Shown piece by piece: positions 47,630 to 60,500 of a stretch of 64,000 bases of DNA. Location: the NCBI GenBank assembly GCA_020726505.1, contig JAHLEZ010000006.1, forward strand, positions 2,976,001 to 3,040,000, given 5' to 3'. Both the position numbers and the translations under genes were made by a program. Source of the stretch: Leptodontidium sp. MPI-SDFR-AT-0119 (taxonomy: Eukaryota; Ascomycota; Leotiomycetes; Helotiales; Leptodontidiaceae). Position 1 is the stretch's first letter, and every line of letters begins with the position of its first letter. A model generated the notes under the pieces. The model saw only the letters and a program-made list of their open reading frames with translations. It had not been told where the DNA came from and ran no database searches.

Positions 47630-50600
47630 TAAGTAAAACCTTATATTTTTTAAATTTAACGAGCTTTCTAACTATTCGTCGAACTCCCGTGAAATCCCTT
47701 TTAGTATTATAAGTACTGTAATGTTTTTAACGCTTAAATAAAGTATTAGTAAATCTTATAGACTATTGCGAGAGTATAAGAGACTAAGAATAGATATAGA
47801 AATGTGTTAGCATTTACGCTTTAGACATTTAGGGCTAAATGCCTTAAGAAAGTTGATAAGCTTAGTTAAGAATGTTAAGATTACTAAAGTAGTAAGGAGA
47901 ATTAAGTGTAAGTATTGCGCTTTAACTCACGTATCTTAAGTGATCTTTAGACGCCTAATTAAGAGATAATTACTTAGACTATTTTAGAGAGTCACTTAGG
48001 ATTTCTTTAATTATCTAATTAAATTTAGGAACAACTCTTGGCTCCTTTTACTTAAAGATAAATATAGTAGACTACTTATAGGTTATACCCTTTAAAACAA
48101 GGAGTATAATATAGTCTTTGAATATATTAAGAGCTTTAAACGCTAAGTTTATAGGCAGTTTAGACTCTCGATATATAGACTAAAATACGACTAAGAAAAG
48201 GTAGTTATTACTATCCGCGGGTTCACGAGATATAAGAACTAGGCTGAGAAGCTCAGAATTGAACTCGAGCTTTCACTTACCTTAACTTATAAGCTAAATA
48301 GCGGCGCCAAAAGGGCTAACTAAAAAGTAATTAATAAGGGAATTAAAATAAGGCTCTTAATAAATCTCCCCGCGGAACTAGCCATCGAATGCGCACTAAG
48401 AGGCATTTACATATATAACAAGAGCCTTAAGCGTGTAAATAATTAATAATTACTACTAGAAACACTAAATCGGTGGTTTTATAATTACTTTTAATAGTAT
48501 AATTCGGCGCTTATTACGAAGCTTATTATAAATCTTAGACTAAATTAGAATAGGATTTACGTCTTTAAGTATAAAGTATATCTATTAATAATAAAACGAG
48601 CGAAAGGGCAAGAGAAAAAAGTATTTAAAGTAAATATACGTATATATATTAAATACTTAATAAGTTTTTATACTTCTAATATTTACTAGATTTAAGTGCC
48701 ACGTCTCGACTGAATTATTATTACGCGTAACGTACGCTTTAATAAAGACCTATTTTATAAGTTAAGTCAAGAAGAAGTAATGATTACAGTTAAGGAAGCT
48801 TAATCGATTTGCGATTTTATTAAAGAAGATAAATTAGTCGTAAACTAGGCTAGAATCTTAAAGAATATTACAAGTGATAAGACTATTAAGGAAGTAATAG
48901 TTATAATTAAAAGTGCTCTAATATTACTTTCTAAGCCTATTAAAGGACTGACTATTACTCTAGAGAGTTAAAGCTCGGGGGTAAAGGATACTAGAAAACT
49001 GAGTATTATAACGGGACTTCTGACTCCTAAAGCTACTCTTATATTAAACGATGCGCCGGTTAAAATACTAATAAAGGGCAAAGAGTAGAAGTCGAGTACG
49101 TACGACTTAGGGCTTACGCCAGGTATAAAATAAGACTTAGAGGGATCGCGTCTAAGTGAGAATATACGACTTATAGATCGGGCGTTAAACGTACTATAAG
49201 ACTAAGTTAAAGGTCCGTCTCAAGCTTCTAGACTCGAGATTTAAATACTATTATTTACTTTAAAAGCGGCTTATTTGCGAGTAAAGTCACTACTACTAAA
49301 AGAAGTATTAAAAGAACTAACTAAAAACTTTAATTAAGTAACTTAAGAAGTTGCGAATAAAAGTCTAAAGTAATTAACTCCTTAAGTGTAAGCTCCTAAA
49401 ACCTTAGATTCGTTATTAAAAGTAATAACGTACTCTTAAACTAAAGCGTTAAGAGCTTAATTAAACGTACGAAGATAAACGAGAGTAATAATACGCTCTT
49501 AAATAAAGGTTAAGGCCGGCATAACTTAATCTAAAACTTTAAGTGCTCGAGAAAAGCTAGTAAGGAGTATAAGAAAAAGAAGAAGACCGCGTAAAGGAAG
49601 TAAAAGTAGTAAAGTATTTATAACGCTTATTATTATCCTTAAAGAAACGCGCTCTTAAAAGGGTAACTTTAATCTCAGGGGTAACTTAAACCTCGGGAGT
49701 ATAAACTCTAACGAGTATATCTTAACTAAGTATAATAATCTTTAATCTAAAATTAACTAGCTTCTTTATAAACTTATACTTAATTAATATATATCTTAAA
49801 AAGAATAAAACGATTTTAAGGAATTAACTAAGATAGTATATTTAGTGATCGCGGCAGTGATATAAGTAAATCGCCCGCTATTAAAAAGGAAGCTCTTACT
49901 TTCTAAATTTAAAGTCTAAGATCTTCTACTAAAGCTAAAAAGGTGGAGTGATCTTAAGAATTACTTAATAAGAAGGTAGTTTCTAAAAGACTATAAGTTA
50001 GAAATAAGGAATATAAATAAATATAAATACTAGTACTTACAGAAGTACGATTCGAGCACTATAGACACACTCGTCCCGCTTATGTAAGTCTTTAAGTATA
50101 AGCTTAATAAAGACGGATATATCTTAAGATGCCGCTCTCAAATAATAGTTCGGGGTAATCTCTAAAGTAAAGTAATAATTATATTAATATATACTAGTAC
50201 GCTCTCTATAAAGTCTTTTAAAATCGCTATAACGCTCGTAGCTTATTTTAATTTAGAAGTCAAGTACTTTGACGTGATTAATACCTTTATTAATGCCTAT
50301 AGACAGTGAAATAGTGTACTACTAATTTCCACTTAGTTTCTAATAACCTGGCTAAGTATTACGAGTTAATCGCGCACTTTATAGAATACGTGATTCCCCT
50401 TACTTTTAGTACAAGTATATAAGTAAGACTCTAATTAATTTAGGGCTCTCTCCTTACTTAGAGGAGCCTTATATATTCACAAATCTTAAATATAAAATCT
50501 TAGTCTTCTTTTACGTAAACGATATTTAAGTGTTCTATTACTAAGATAATTAGAAGCTTAGACAGGATCTTATTAAGCGTCTAAACTAGGCATATAATAT

Positions 50601-51490
50601 ATATAATCTTAGAGACATTAAGTAATTCCTGGGGATTAAAGTATTACGTGATTAAAAGCGTAAAACGATCTCTTTAATCTATAACTAGTACCTTGAGAAG
50701 ATCGCTCGTAAATTTGAGTAGGCAGATAGTAATTGTTTAACGACACCGCTGCCGCAAATCGATTTTATTAAGTATATAAGACAAGCTTCTAAGAAACACA
50801 TTAAAGTATACTAGGAGAAAGTAAGCTCTGTCTTGTACGTAGTAATTATTATAAGACTAAATGTTATATATATAATTGCCTTACTCTTATAATTCGCAAT
50901 AAACCTTAGGCCTAAGCACTTCACTGTAATATATTAGCTTATTTGTTACTTGTTTAGTACGCGCTTCTTAGGTATTATTTACGGTAGGCACTATAGTAAA
51001 GTAATTATTATTGTCTCTAACGCCTCTTTCACTAATGATATAAAGACACGACGATTATCTTAAAGTTACGTGATCTTTTTATTTAGTAGGCCAGTAATCT
51101 AGAAAGTATTAAGACAAGTAATAATCACTACTTTAATAACTAAAGTAAAACTACTTATACTAAAGTATATAAGTAAAGAAACTATAGCTCTTTAGTGCTT
51201 CTTCAAAAATCTGGCTCTTAATTTAAGTAAGACGTGGGAGATTTTATATAATAATTAATAAACTATTAGGCTCGTTATAAATAATACTAAAAGGATCGCG
51301 ACAAAGCTACGTTATATTAATATTTACAATATATAATTGAAACAAGAGTATACTCGCGGATCTTTTAAAGTAACATATCTTCTAACTATTAATATACTTA
51401 TTAATAGTCTCACGAAGAATTTGTCTCGCTAGAAATTCGAGCTTTTTAAAGTTCTCTTAAACTTTAGTAATTATAGATCTTAAGTTAAGG

Positions 51491-53199
51491 AGCTTTAAAT
51501 ATATTTATTAAAAGTATATTAAGGAATTCTATATTATTTTTATTTATAAAAACTTTTCTACTTAATAAATTAAGTATCTCTATAGTTAAAACATTAAAAA
51601 TCTACTTAATTCCGCTTAAATCCCACTTAAACCTGAAGCTCTTTAGACTGAAGTATACTAGTTATGTTTTTAAATATATCTATTATACTTATAGACTTTC
51701 TGCGCTTTCTCGTAACTCTACTAACTTTAGTTTTAGTCTTATTATTCGAGTTATCTTTCTTATTATACTTAAGAGGAGGACGGCGTAAAGAAGAGGGAAC
51801 GATCTTATTAGTCTCCTCTTCAGAGCTCGAAGACTTACTTAAATACTCGAGGAGGGTCTTAATAGTAGTGTAATACTTCTTAATAGACTTAGAACAGTTA
51901 ACTTAATAATCGCTAATGATTTATTAGAAAAGAGTTTATATACCTTTTAATTGTTAGTATTAATAGCGCGGACTAATCTCTTGCTGTACTTTAGAAGATC
52001 GTTAGTGGCAAGAGAGTATATATAGCCACTAATATAGTTAAAGTAGCGACTACTAGTCGAAGTAGTGTTTATATAATAGTAGCCCTGATTTCCTTTATTA
52101 TAAGCGGCAACTTAGATGTATAATAAATAAGGATTAGTAAATTCGCGGCCTATAGTATTATTAATATATACTTTAATACTCGATTAATAAAAGTGAGATT
52201 TAAATAAATAAAAAGAAATATATACTATAAGTTCTTCTTATTAACGAAAGTCCTTTAGAACTCTTGCGAGACTAACAAGGAAAAATAAAAACACTAGCGC
52301 GTTTACGAGGTTAGAAATCAGGAACTTTATTTAATACTCTCTTAAGAGTTTTTAAAGTACTAAAAGAAACTTAAATAACTATTTTAAATAATATATAAGT
52401 AGCGCGAATAAGAAGTAAAGACTTTAGTAAGGAGAGGCAAATAAAACCACGACGAGAGTAGCGAGGGATAAGTAAGATATTATTATTAAAGTTAAATACG
52501 TCCGCAAAATAAAGGGGATTACTCAAGAAGATAATAAAACGAGAGGGTATAAAAGGAGTAAAAGAAGCACCGCTAGTAAGTTTATCCTTATTATTATCGA
52601 TCTCGCCGAAGATATCCTTAAGCTTATTATTATTGTCTTCTTAGACAAGAGATAATAAGGCGAATACTTTTATAGTAATTATTTATTACTTAAAAAGTTA
52701 ATTTAATACTCAAAAGTAAGGGGGTAAAAGATAAGAGTATAGAAATAAATAATTAAAGATAAGGAAATAAATACTTATAACTTAGAGTCTTTGGCGACGT
52801 TATTCTTATATAACTTCGCGCTTTATATTAGATTTACCTTCCTCGCGGGTAATCTGGCGATTTATTCGATTAGTAAGAGCCTTAGAGCGTTCTTGTGGAC
52901 TCTTAGTAGTCTTAAAAGGAGTAGATTTATTAAGCATTTTAGAATGCTCGATAATGAATTTAATAATATAAAAGAAAAGGAAAGGAATAAAGGGGGAAAT
53001 ATAAAAGTGTATATTAGCGTTAATAATACTAGAAAAGGGTTATTATTAGTAAGAAAGGAAGGCAGTATTTATAATAATAAGCGGAAGGCTCGCGATCACT
53101 AATCGCGCGCACGGTCCACTAATTAATACTACTTACCGGGTAAGTGGAAACCTTTGCACTAACTAGACGTGGCTTAGCTAATTAGAGTATTAAGTGCCA
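51491..53199. other. Copia C region downstream of RNase H (left part), possible antisense ORF
   Basis: Long for a Copia 3' region. A plus frame at 51664-51873 is Leu/Ile-rich and unrecognised. A minus frame starting at about 52941 reads MLNKSTPFKTTKSPQERSKA and NRQITREEGKSNIKREV to a stop near 52810, with the look of a real basic N-terminus. The plus frame 52791-53102 overlaps it and is probably its shadow. Confidence 0.45.
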
Positions 53200-53204
53200 C
53201 TTCC

Positions 53205-53504
53205 TGTTACGGCTGGCAAGAGGTTGATACGGCGAGTGGACTCTAGCTTTGTATTTGGGCCTAATGCTACGCTTAGAATCGAGAAGAAAAGACAAGGAGG
53301 AAAGGGGAGCTCTCTATAAGGGGGAGCTCGAGTATAAATACATAAAGGACCCTCCTAATAGGGCCTAGCGTAGTCGGGGCCTATTTATTCACATGTCGCA
53401 TGTTCGCCACTTAGTCTTCCTTATTAGGCTTAGCGCCGTCGCATAGCCAGCGATGCTACGAGCCCGTGTCGGTTAGAATGCGAGGCGTATCGTAAGTCGT
53501 AACA
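53205..53504 (-). repeat. 3' LTR of Gypsy B (left copy)
   Basis: TGTTACGGCTGGC...GTCGTAACA. All differences I can see from 59497-59796 are transitions (for example TGATACG versus TAATACG). Confidence 0.95.
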
Positions 53505-53518
53505 TTACCCCCCCCTTC

Positions 53519-56500
53519 TAAAAAACTGCGTCCGCGTAATTAAAGCTATAATCGTGTCGTCTTTTAGGTTATTGTAGTCGTTAATACTAGCGTTATAGGC
53601 CTCTAGCCATTTTAGGAGAGCTCTTAGCGGGCCTTTAATATTAAGGTGCTCGAGGTGGAACTATTTGACTATATATAAAGCCGTTATAGTATTTAAGTAT
53701 AAGTACTACTTTAGGTCTTTGTCGGCGCCTAGCCACTTAATATAATAGAATAGCTTGTTTCGTATAACCTTAGAGCCAAGGATGCCTTTAATTTCTCACT
53801 TATCTTACTTAAGTAATAACTAAATAAGTGCCGGCGTAGCTCTAGCTTATTTAGGCAAGGGATTGTTAATGTACTTACAGAGCGAGTACAAGTAAAAGAC
53901 GAGATAGATTTACTAGTCTTCTAAGAGCTTAACTCTTTAACTCTCTCCTTCTTTAGTAAGTACTTTAGTTAAGCTATACTACTTATTAGAGAGCTTTCTT
54001 AAAGGTCGGTCGATATTTTAGTTCCGAGTGTTAACTAGTACTAAGTCGTTAACGTCCTAATTAATAACGCGTCGCCTATAGTTCACTAGTCGTTCTATTT
54101 TCTCTTGTTAATCTTTTAAAAACAACTATACGACTTCTGTAACCTCCTTTATTCGCAATATTACTTATAAAGCCTCCTCGTGATTAAGTTTCTCTATTGC
54201 TATAACTAGAGGCTCTAAGTTAATTAAGTCTTAGGAAGTCCTTAGTTTAACGTCGTTAAGTAACTAAAAAGGGGACAAGCGGCTTAGGAACTTATGTAAT
54301 AACGTTAATTAAGCGATGTTTATAATTAGTAAGAGGTCGCTCTAATTGTCTTAGTAGTAATAATAAAAGGGACAGAGCCGCTACTTAATATATTAGTTCG
54401 TTACCTTTGTCTAGCCGTCGACGTTCGGGTTATACGCCGTCGTTAGCTTTACTTTAGTCCCGAGGATATAATAGTACTTCTTCTAAAAGGAGGAGACGAA
54501 TTAAGGTCCTTAGTCTAAGACAATAAAGTCTAGTATGTCGAAGTATCGAGTTTAATAGACAAGGAAGAGAATAGTTATGCCTTTAGCTATAATTATATTA
54601 TTATAAGGTATTAAGACTAGTTTCTTAAATAAGCGGTTAATAATAACTATAGCGAAGTTATAACTGTGTTTGTTTAATAATAACTTCGTAAAGTTTATCG
54701 TGAGGTATTAATACGGCCGAGTAAGGATTAGTAGGGGGTATAAGAAGCCAGGGGTCTTATCTTTACGGGCCTTTTGTCGAGAGTAACTATAGTTTGTTAC
54801 GTATCGAGCTATGTCCGTGGGGAGGCCGTTTTAGTGATATTTGCGACTTAATAATACCTTTATCTTTCTAATCCTTATATATATTACTAAAGGTTAAGAA
54901 TATATATAGCGAATAAGTATTATACGAAGCTCCGGCGGTTTTAAAGGCACTTCTAGGCGGCCTTAGAAAAGTAACTTATCGCTTACTAGCTCGTAATCTA
55001 ACGACTACTCCCTAGCTTTTTATTAGAGAGGCTTTAGCGAAGGCGAGGTCTTGTTAGTTAAGAGTACTTAATTAATAACGTCGTATTTTACGATATTATA
55101 TACTACTATAAAGTTAGGGTCTAGCTCCTCCGCGGTAAGCGTCTCTGGGTCGATTAGTACTTCCGTATTTGACTCTAACTCTGGCTCTAGCTCGTCACGT
55201 GTCTTAGTATCGCGACCTAAGGTTATGGCGTCTATAAGTGCTAAGGGTATTATCTCTACGACTTTAATATAGGCGTCTATAGGATCGACGGCGGAGAATT
55301 AAAGGTCGCTAGCGACTCGCAGGTCAATCTTGTTAGTGGGAATTAACTATTAATTATAGATGGCTCGCTTACGTGCCTCTATAGTTATGAGGTCTTGATC
55401 CCGTCGAAACAAGGTGTTAGCTAACGTATTAGTCGTCCTAGTATAGTATATAATCGTAAAGTAGAAGTCCACAAAGAACTTAACTTATTAAGCCTACTTA
55501 GCCGTGAGGTCCTTAGTAGTTATGAAATACTTTAAGGCTTAGTAGTTAGTGTAAATAAGGACATTTCTCTAGGCACTTAAGAGCTCTAGGCGATATTACT
55601 TAAATAACTAGAAAATCGTTAGTATCTCTTTATTATAAATCGGATAATTAAGCTCGGGGTTTATTATAGTCTTTAAGAAGTATCTCACAGGGTAAAAGGT
55701 GTCGTCCTCTTAAAGTTAAGATAGAATCTTAGTGACGACTCTGTCAGAAGAGTCGGTCTCTAGCCGTGTTTATTTAGTAAGGTCGTAATAGTGAAGAATT
55801 AGCGTAAATTAAAGGGCTTCTTAGAGAGTTTCTTAAGCGTCCTTATAGGCGCTATTAAATTTAAAGGGAACGTCTTTTCTAGTAAGTATTATAAGAGGTC
55901 GTATAATATGACTATAGTCTTTAATAAACCGGCAGTAAAAGTTACAAAAGCCAAGGTAACTTTATATACCCCGTAAATTATCGGCGTATCGTTAGTCCTT
56001 AATTATACTAATCTTTTCCGAGTCTACTTCCACACTATTAACTCTAATAATAAATCCTAGGAACTTAGTCTTTTGTATACTAAACTTAGATTTCTTAATA
56101 TTAGCCTGAAGTCTATGTGCCTATAATATTATTATAATCTTCTTAACGTAGACCTCGTATTTCTTAAGAGTAGACGAATATATAAAGATATCGTCTATAT
56201 ATGTCGCGTAGAAGTCGTCGAGGTATTTTATAAAGATATTATTAATAAAACGCTAAAAAGTCGCCGGACTATTTATAAGGCTAAAGGGAAGGATCTTATA
56301 TTTATACGTGTTATATTAAGTGCGAAAGGTCGTATAATCTTCGCTCTCAGGGGACATACAAATGTAGTGAAAGGCTTGTTAAATATCGAACTTTGTGAAG
56401 ACGTTTACCTTATAAATGCGTGCTATTATCTTATTAATTAGTAGAATCGAGTACGAGTCCTTCTTCGACAGGGCATTTAACTTCTAGTAGTTGACGCATA

Positions 56501-59496
56501 GCCGGAGACTGCCGTCGGCTTTTTTGGCGAAGAAGATAGGGGCCGTATATAATATACTAAAGGGCTTAATAAAACCTTTATATAAGTTATTAATAATATA
56601 TTACTTAGTCTTTAATAGTTATTTTTTAGTTATACGCTAAAGAGGTTTAAAGGATAAGTCGTTCTTTCTAGTAAGCTCGATTTAGTAATTTACGCCCTAG
56701 CGATACTTTAGTAACTCGTTAAAGGCTCGCCGGGAAAAAAGGGGGGTATACTCTTAATACTCTGCCGGGAGCTTCTTACTTACTAACTTATTATCTTACG
56801 CGTACTTAGCCTCTAAGGCCTCCTTTAGGGTTAAGTTTCTGTTTATTAAAACGAGTTTGACATTTAACTAGTTTAAGGCCTCTCGCCGGCGACGAGTCAG
56901 CTCTTAGTTAATCTTATATACTAATATTACGAAGGTTTTTACTTTACTCCTTTTAGATTTCTTAAGTTAAAGGTACGTCGTAAACATCGCCGCTACCGAT
57001 ATAAGGAAAATCTTTATAATAAGCGCCTTTAGTTAATAATTCACTAAGGAGGCTCCACGGGCTTTCTTGTCTTTAAATAGTAATCCCGGATCACGGGATA
57101 TCAAAGGGTTTAATTACTCTTTTATAACTCGTAGGCGCTCTTTGACTTCTTTAATAAAGCTCGAGGTTTAAGTTAGCGAGACGCTGGCGGTAGGTCGGAC
57201 GGGGGCCTTTATCTTAGGGGAATCGTCGAGCGCCGTAAGCCTAGCTTGTCTCTAGCAGTAGTTATTTATATTTATAAGGGCATCCCTTTGTTCTACGTCA
57301 AGCTAATGAGACTTAATAATTAACTTATCAGAACAGTTAATATCGACGAAGACTCGCTAGTTAAAGTACGGCTAGACAGGTATATTTAATAGCTATTTTA
57401 GCCGATTACGGTCCTTTATATACGACTACTTTAAGTCGTAATGCTTAAGGAATTTTCGACTAATTAGGACGTTAGTATTACTTAGGTTAGTTATTAGAAA
57501 AGGGAAGTTAATTCGCCGGCGGTCGATTGTTAAAGTAAGTAAGACGGCCGTGTCGATTGGCTTGCCTTTCCTATTATTATAACTAGTTAAGACAATTAAT
57601 TAAGGGAGGGATACAAAAGAAATATCGAATTACTTAACGAGTTAGTATATAAAAGAGGTTTTAATAGTACTGAAAATATTAGCTTCGTTATTAATATATA
57701 TAAGTGTTTTAGTAAAGAATTTATTCTTTCTTAGTTTAATATTAATTAAGAATTATTGTCCTCTAATAAGAGTATAGAAATTAAAAGCCAAGTCCTTTTA
57801 TAAGTTGTGGCTTATATTAAGGTGTGAGTCTTTGCCACGGCTTAGGAGTTTTTTGACAACTCGTTAGTCTTTAGATCCTCGTTAATAATTAACTAAGAAA
57901 TCGACTTATTAAGAGCTTAGTCTCTGCGACGCTTAAGACAGTCACTAGCCTAATGGCCGGTCTTACTATAGTAAAGACAAGTGTCGGAAGAGACGTCCCT
58001 AAGTGTAAGAGGAGGTACGGGGGACTTAAGTCGACGCAAGATAGGCGAAGGAGAGGGCGTACGCCGGTGGGTATCCGACGACTGTCTTAGAGTCGAGGTC
58101 GGGGGTCTCTATACTATAGTAGCCGGCGTAGGGGAGGTCACACGCTAGCTTTCCTTCTTTAAGATGCCGCGTGAGTCGTTAGTGTTATTAAAGGAAACTC
58201 GGGGGCCCTCGTGGGTAGTAATAATAGCACGTCTACTAGCTCGTCTAATAACGATATTTCGTAGCTTGTGATCTGAGACGACTAAGAACTTATTAAGAGC
58301 CGTATAATCTCCGGCGAATTCATACTTCTTAGTTCAAATGTCGTACTTAAGCTTATTTAAGACTTTCTTGTATATATCGTCGAACTAGCAGTTAAGTGAG
58401 ATTTTTCTAGTAGCCGCGTATGTCATGAACTTTATATAAAACTCGTTATAAGTTATATTACTTATTTATAATTAGTTATACTTAAGCTTAGCGGCCTATA
58501 CTTAGTTATAGTTAAAGAAACGTTAGTTTAAAGCCTTTAAGACGTTAGCGACTCTATTAAAGTCTTTAGCGAAGTCGGGGTTTATTTATTAAAGAATAAT
58601 AGTCTTAGCCTCTCCTTTTATATACTTAAAGTAAGCGTAGACCTATAATTCGCCGGTAAGGAAGTTACTTAAGTATCTTTAAATAAAGAGCTTTATATTT
58701 ATCTTCTAGACGTCGTATTTAATTTCGCCCTTATAATCGCTAAAGGGGGTACAGGGGTACTTGACCTTATTAGGCTCGACGGTAGGGATGGCGGGGTTTA
58801 GCTTAGGGAGGTAATAGTCGGCGGTAGGCTGGAGGTCCGCCGTAAGAGCACGTGTTAACCGGTCGTATAGAGGGGAAGGAGTACGAGTCTCCTGGCGAGG
58901 GTTATTAATAGTATATTAAGTGAGGGCCTATGTAACAGCGGCGGCGATAGTAGAGCTAACGGAGTCCCTGATTAGTTGATCTACTCTAGCTTATTAAGCG
59001 GGGGTAAGGCCTTCTATGTCGGTAGGCTCCGGCGATGCGTCGAAGAAGCTCTAGAGTTTGTCCTCCGAGTCTAAGTCGAATCCGTTAAAGCTCTCTGGCT
59101 CTTCCGAAAGGGTCTCTACTAAAAGGATAAGAGTAGTGTCGGTAAAGCCTAGCCGCACAAGTGCGCTTCTTTCTCTAGAGCTTCGCCGACGGGGGGGAGA
59201 GGTCGGTAGTAGTAGTAAGGTAAGGTAGTAAGGTGTTTAAGGTTGTTAATTGATTTGTTAATTAAATATACGTTCTAAAACAGCGGTGCGCGTCAAGTTG
59301 CGGCAGGGCAAGTTAACCGCGAGAGAATATCTAGCTTTTTCTAGGACAGTTTATTACGAGGGCAGAGAGGTACTTATCTATCGAATAGGCTAAGGTGTTA
59401 AGGCTTGTTATTAACTTGTTACGAGGGTAAGTCGACAAGGCGCAAGACTAAGTGAGATATAACGCTTTATAGCGAAGGGGTATTAGTCTTTTCTTA
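53519..59496 (-). pseudogene. Gypsy B gag-pol, broken
   Basis: Minus-strand reading, right to left. Gag is at about 59100-58000. A zinc knuckle near 57945 reads C-L-Y-Y-S-K-T-G-H-stop-A-S-D-C, where the second Cys (Tyr) and one Gln or Trp (stop) are lost. RT has [15 protein letters not shown] (about 56500), PFSLINSPATF-stop (about 56260) and YIDDIFIYSS (about 56190), so both catalytic Asp are still present. RNase H and integrase follow (55800-53900), then the C-terminal region near 53700. Stops are at Gln/Trp codons. Confidence 0.9.
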
Positions 59497-59796
59497 TATT
59501 ACGGCTGGCAAGAGGTTAATACGGCGAGTGGACTTTAGCTTTGTATTTAGGCCTAATACTACGCTTAAAATCGAGAAGAAAAGACAAGGAGGAAAGGGGA
59601 ACTCTTTATAAGGGGAAGCTCGAGTATAAATATATAAAGGACCCTCTTAATAGGGCCTAGCGTAGTCGGGGCCCATTTATTCACATGTCGCATGTTCGCC
59701 ACCTAGTCTTCCCTATTAGGCTTAGCGCCGTCGCATAGCCAGCGATGCTACGAGCCCGTGTCGGTTAGAATGCGAGGCGCATCGTAGGTCGTAACA
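59497..59796 (-). repeat. 5' LTR of Gypsy B (right copy)
   Basis: Starts TATTACGGCTGGC (G to A at position 2) and ends GGTCGTAACA, followed by CTTCC. Confidence 0.95.
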
Positions 59797-59801
59797 CTTC
59801 C

Positions 59802-60301
59802 TAACCTAACGCAATCACTAGTGACGTCTAATTAACTAATTAATACCTTAACCGCACTTGTCTTACTTTAGACCGGGTTATCTATCTTACAGTAAGATTT
59901 TAGCCTTATAATCTATAAATCGTACTCTCTTTCCGGAAACTTTATTTTATATTTTTATATTTATAATTTAAGATAGACATATAAATACTCTTGTGTTTAT
60001 TATACGCCTTATTTACGTACTCTTATTTAATATTTAAGATCTTAACACGGCGACCTATGTTGTTATTTACTTTTAAGGGGTGCGCGTTTATTAATAAACG
60101 AACTCCCGATTACGCGCTTAATTACGTATTATACTTTTTTTTATTACAACTCACTTAACGACTATATAATAGTCTTAGTTAGTTTTTCCTAGAGCCTTAT
60201 TTGTTTGCCTAGAGTACGTATAGGGCATCTCTTAATCTCCTTAGTGCGCCTCTTTAATGCCAAGCTTAACGTCCTTATGACTACAGCTTGCTATAGGGGT
60301 A
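59802..60301. other. Copia C 3' region, right part
   Basis: AT-rich, continuing Copia C after the Gypsy B insertion up to the right LTR. A 61-codon frame at 60205-60390 runs into the LTR and is not a gene. The purine tract CTATAGGGGTA (60291-60301) immediately before the LTR is a candidate polypurine tract. Confidence 0.55.
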
Positions 60302-60495
60302 TGTCGCGCACTAGCGCAGTTCTTTGGTCTAGTGTATACTTACGTAAGCACTCTAAGTATATAAACTTAGTCTCTAGCTCCTCTCTTTAAGAGGACAACG
60401 CTCAATTTAATTAATCTTTGAATATACTTTCCAGAACCTTATATAATCGTAGAATCTTTTAAACCCCTGAGCTAATGCTCTTCTTCTGCACGACA
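60302..60495 (+). repeat. Right LTR of Copia C
   Basis: TGTCGCGCACTAGCGCAGTT to GCACGACA, 194 bp, with a TATATAAAC box. Followed by ATTAG and resumed Gypsy A pol. Confidence 0.92.
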
Positions 60496-60500
60496 ATTAG

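Larger units (their letters stand above)
45198..51490 (+). pseudogene. Copia C gag-pol, broken and interrupted by two solo LTRs
   Basis: ATG at about 45322 starts MSFISINEPTRLLSSKILCN, a Copia gag start. Gag and protease extend past the F-family solo LTRs. Integrase near 48020-48450 reads LLLKDKYSRLLIGYTL, VFEYIKSFKR and GIYIYNKSLKRVN. The RT catalytic motif at about 50510 is FYVNDI (YVDD with one Asp changed to Asn). RNase H near 51005-51250 includes VSNASFTNDIKTRRLS and TWEILYNN, ending KNLSR-KFELFKVLLNFSNY at 51475. Stops replace Gln/Trp codons; the frame is otherwise long. Confidence 0.88.
53205..59796 (-). mobile_element. Gypsy element B, complete, antisense, nested in Copia C
   Basis: 6592 bp, with two 300-bp LTRs (53205-53504, 59497-59796) and a 5-bp duplication CTTCC (53200-53204, 59797-59801). 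The complement of the polypurine tract (ACCCCCCCCTTC, about 53507-53518) lies inside the left LTR, so the element reads right to left. Chromodomain-type Ty3/Gypsy order. The least mutated large element in the window. Confidence 0.96.
45004..60495 (+). mobile_element. Copia element C, nested in Gypsy A
   Basis: Two 194-bp LTRs (45004-45197, 60302-60495) that both begin TGTCGCGCACTAGCGCAG and end ACGACA, flanked by ATTAG (44999-45003, 60496-60500). About 8.9 kb once Gypsy B is removed, including two small solo LTRs. Plus-strand Ty1/Copia domains are present. Confidence 0.93.
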
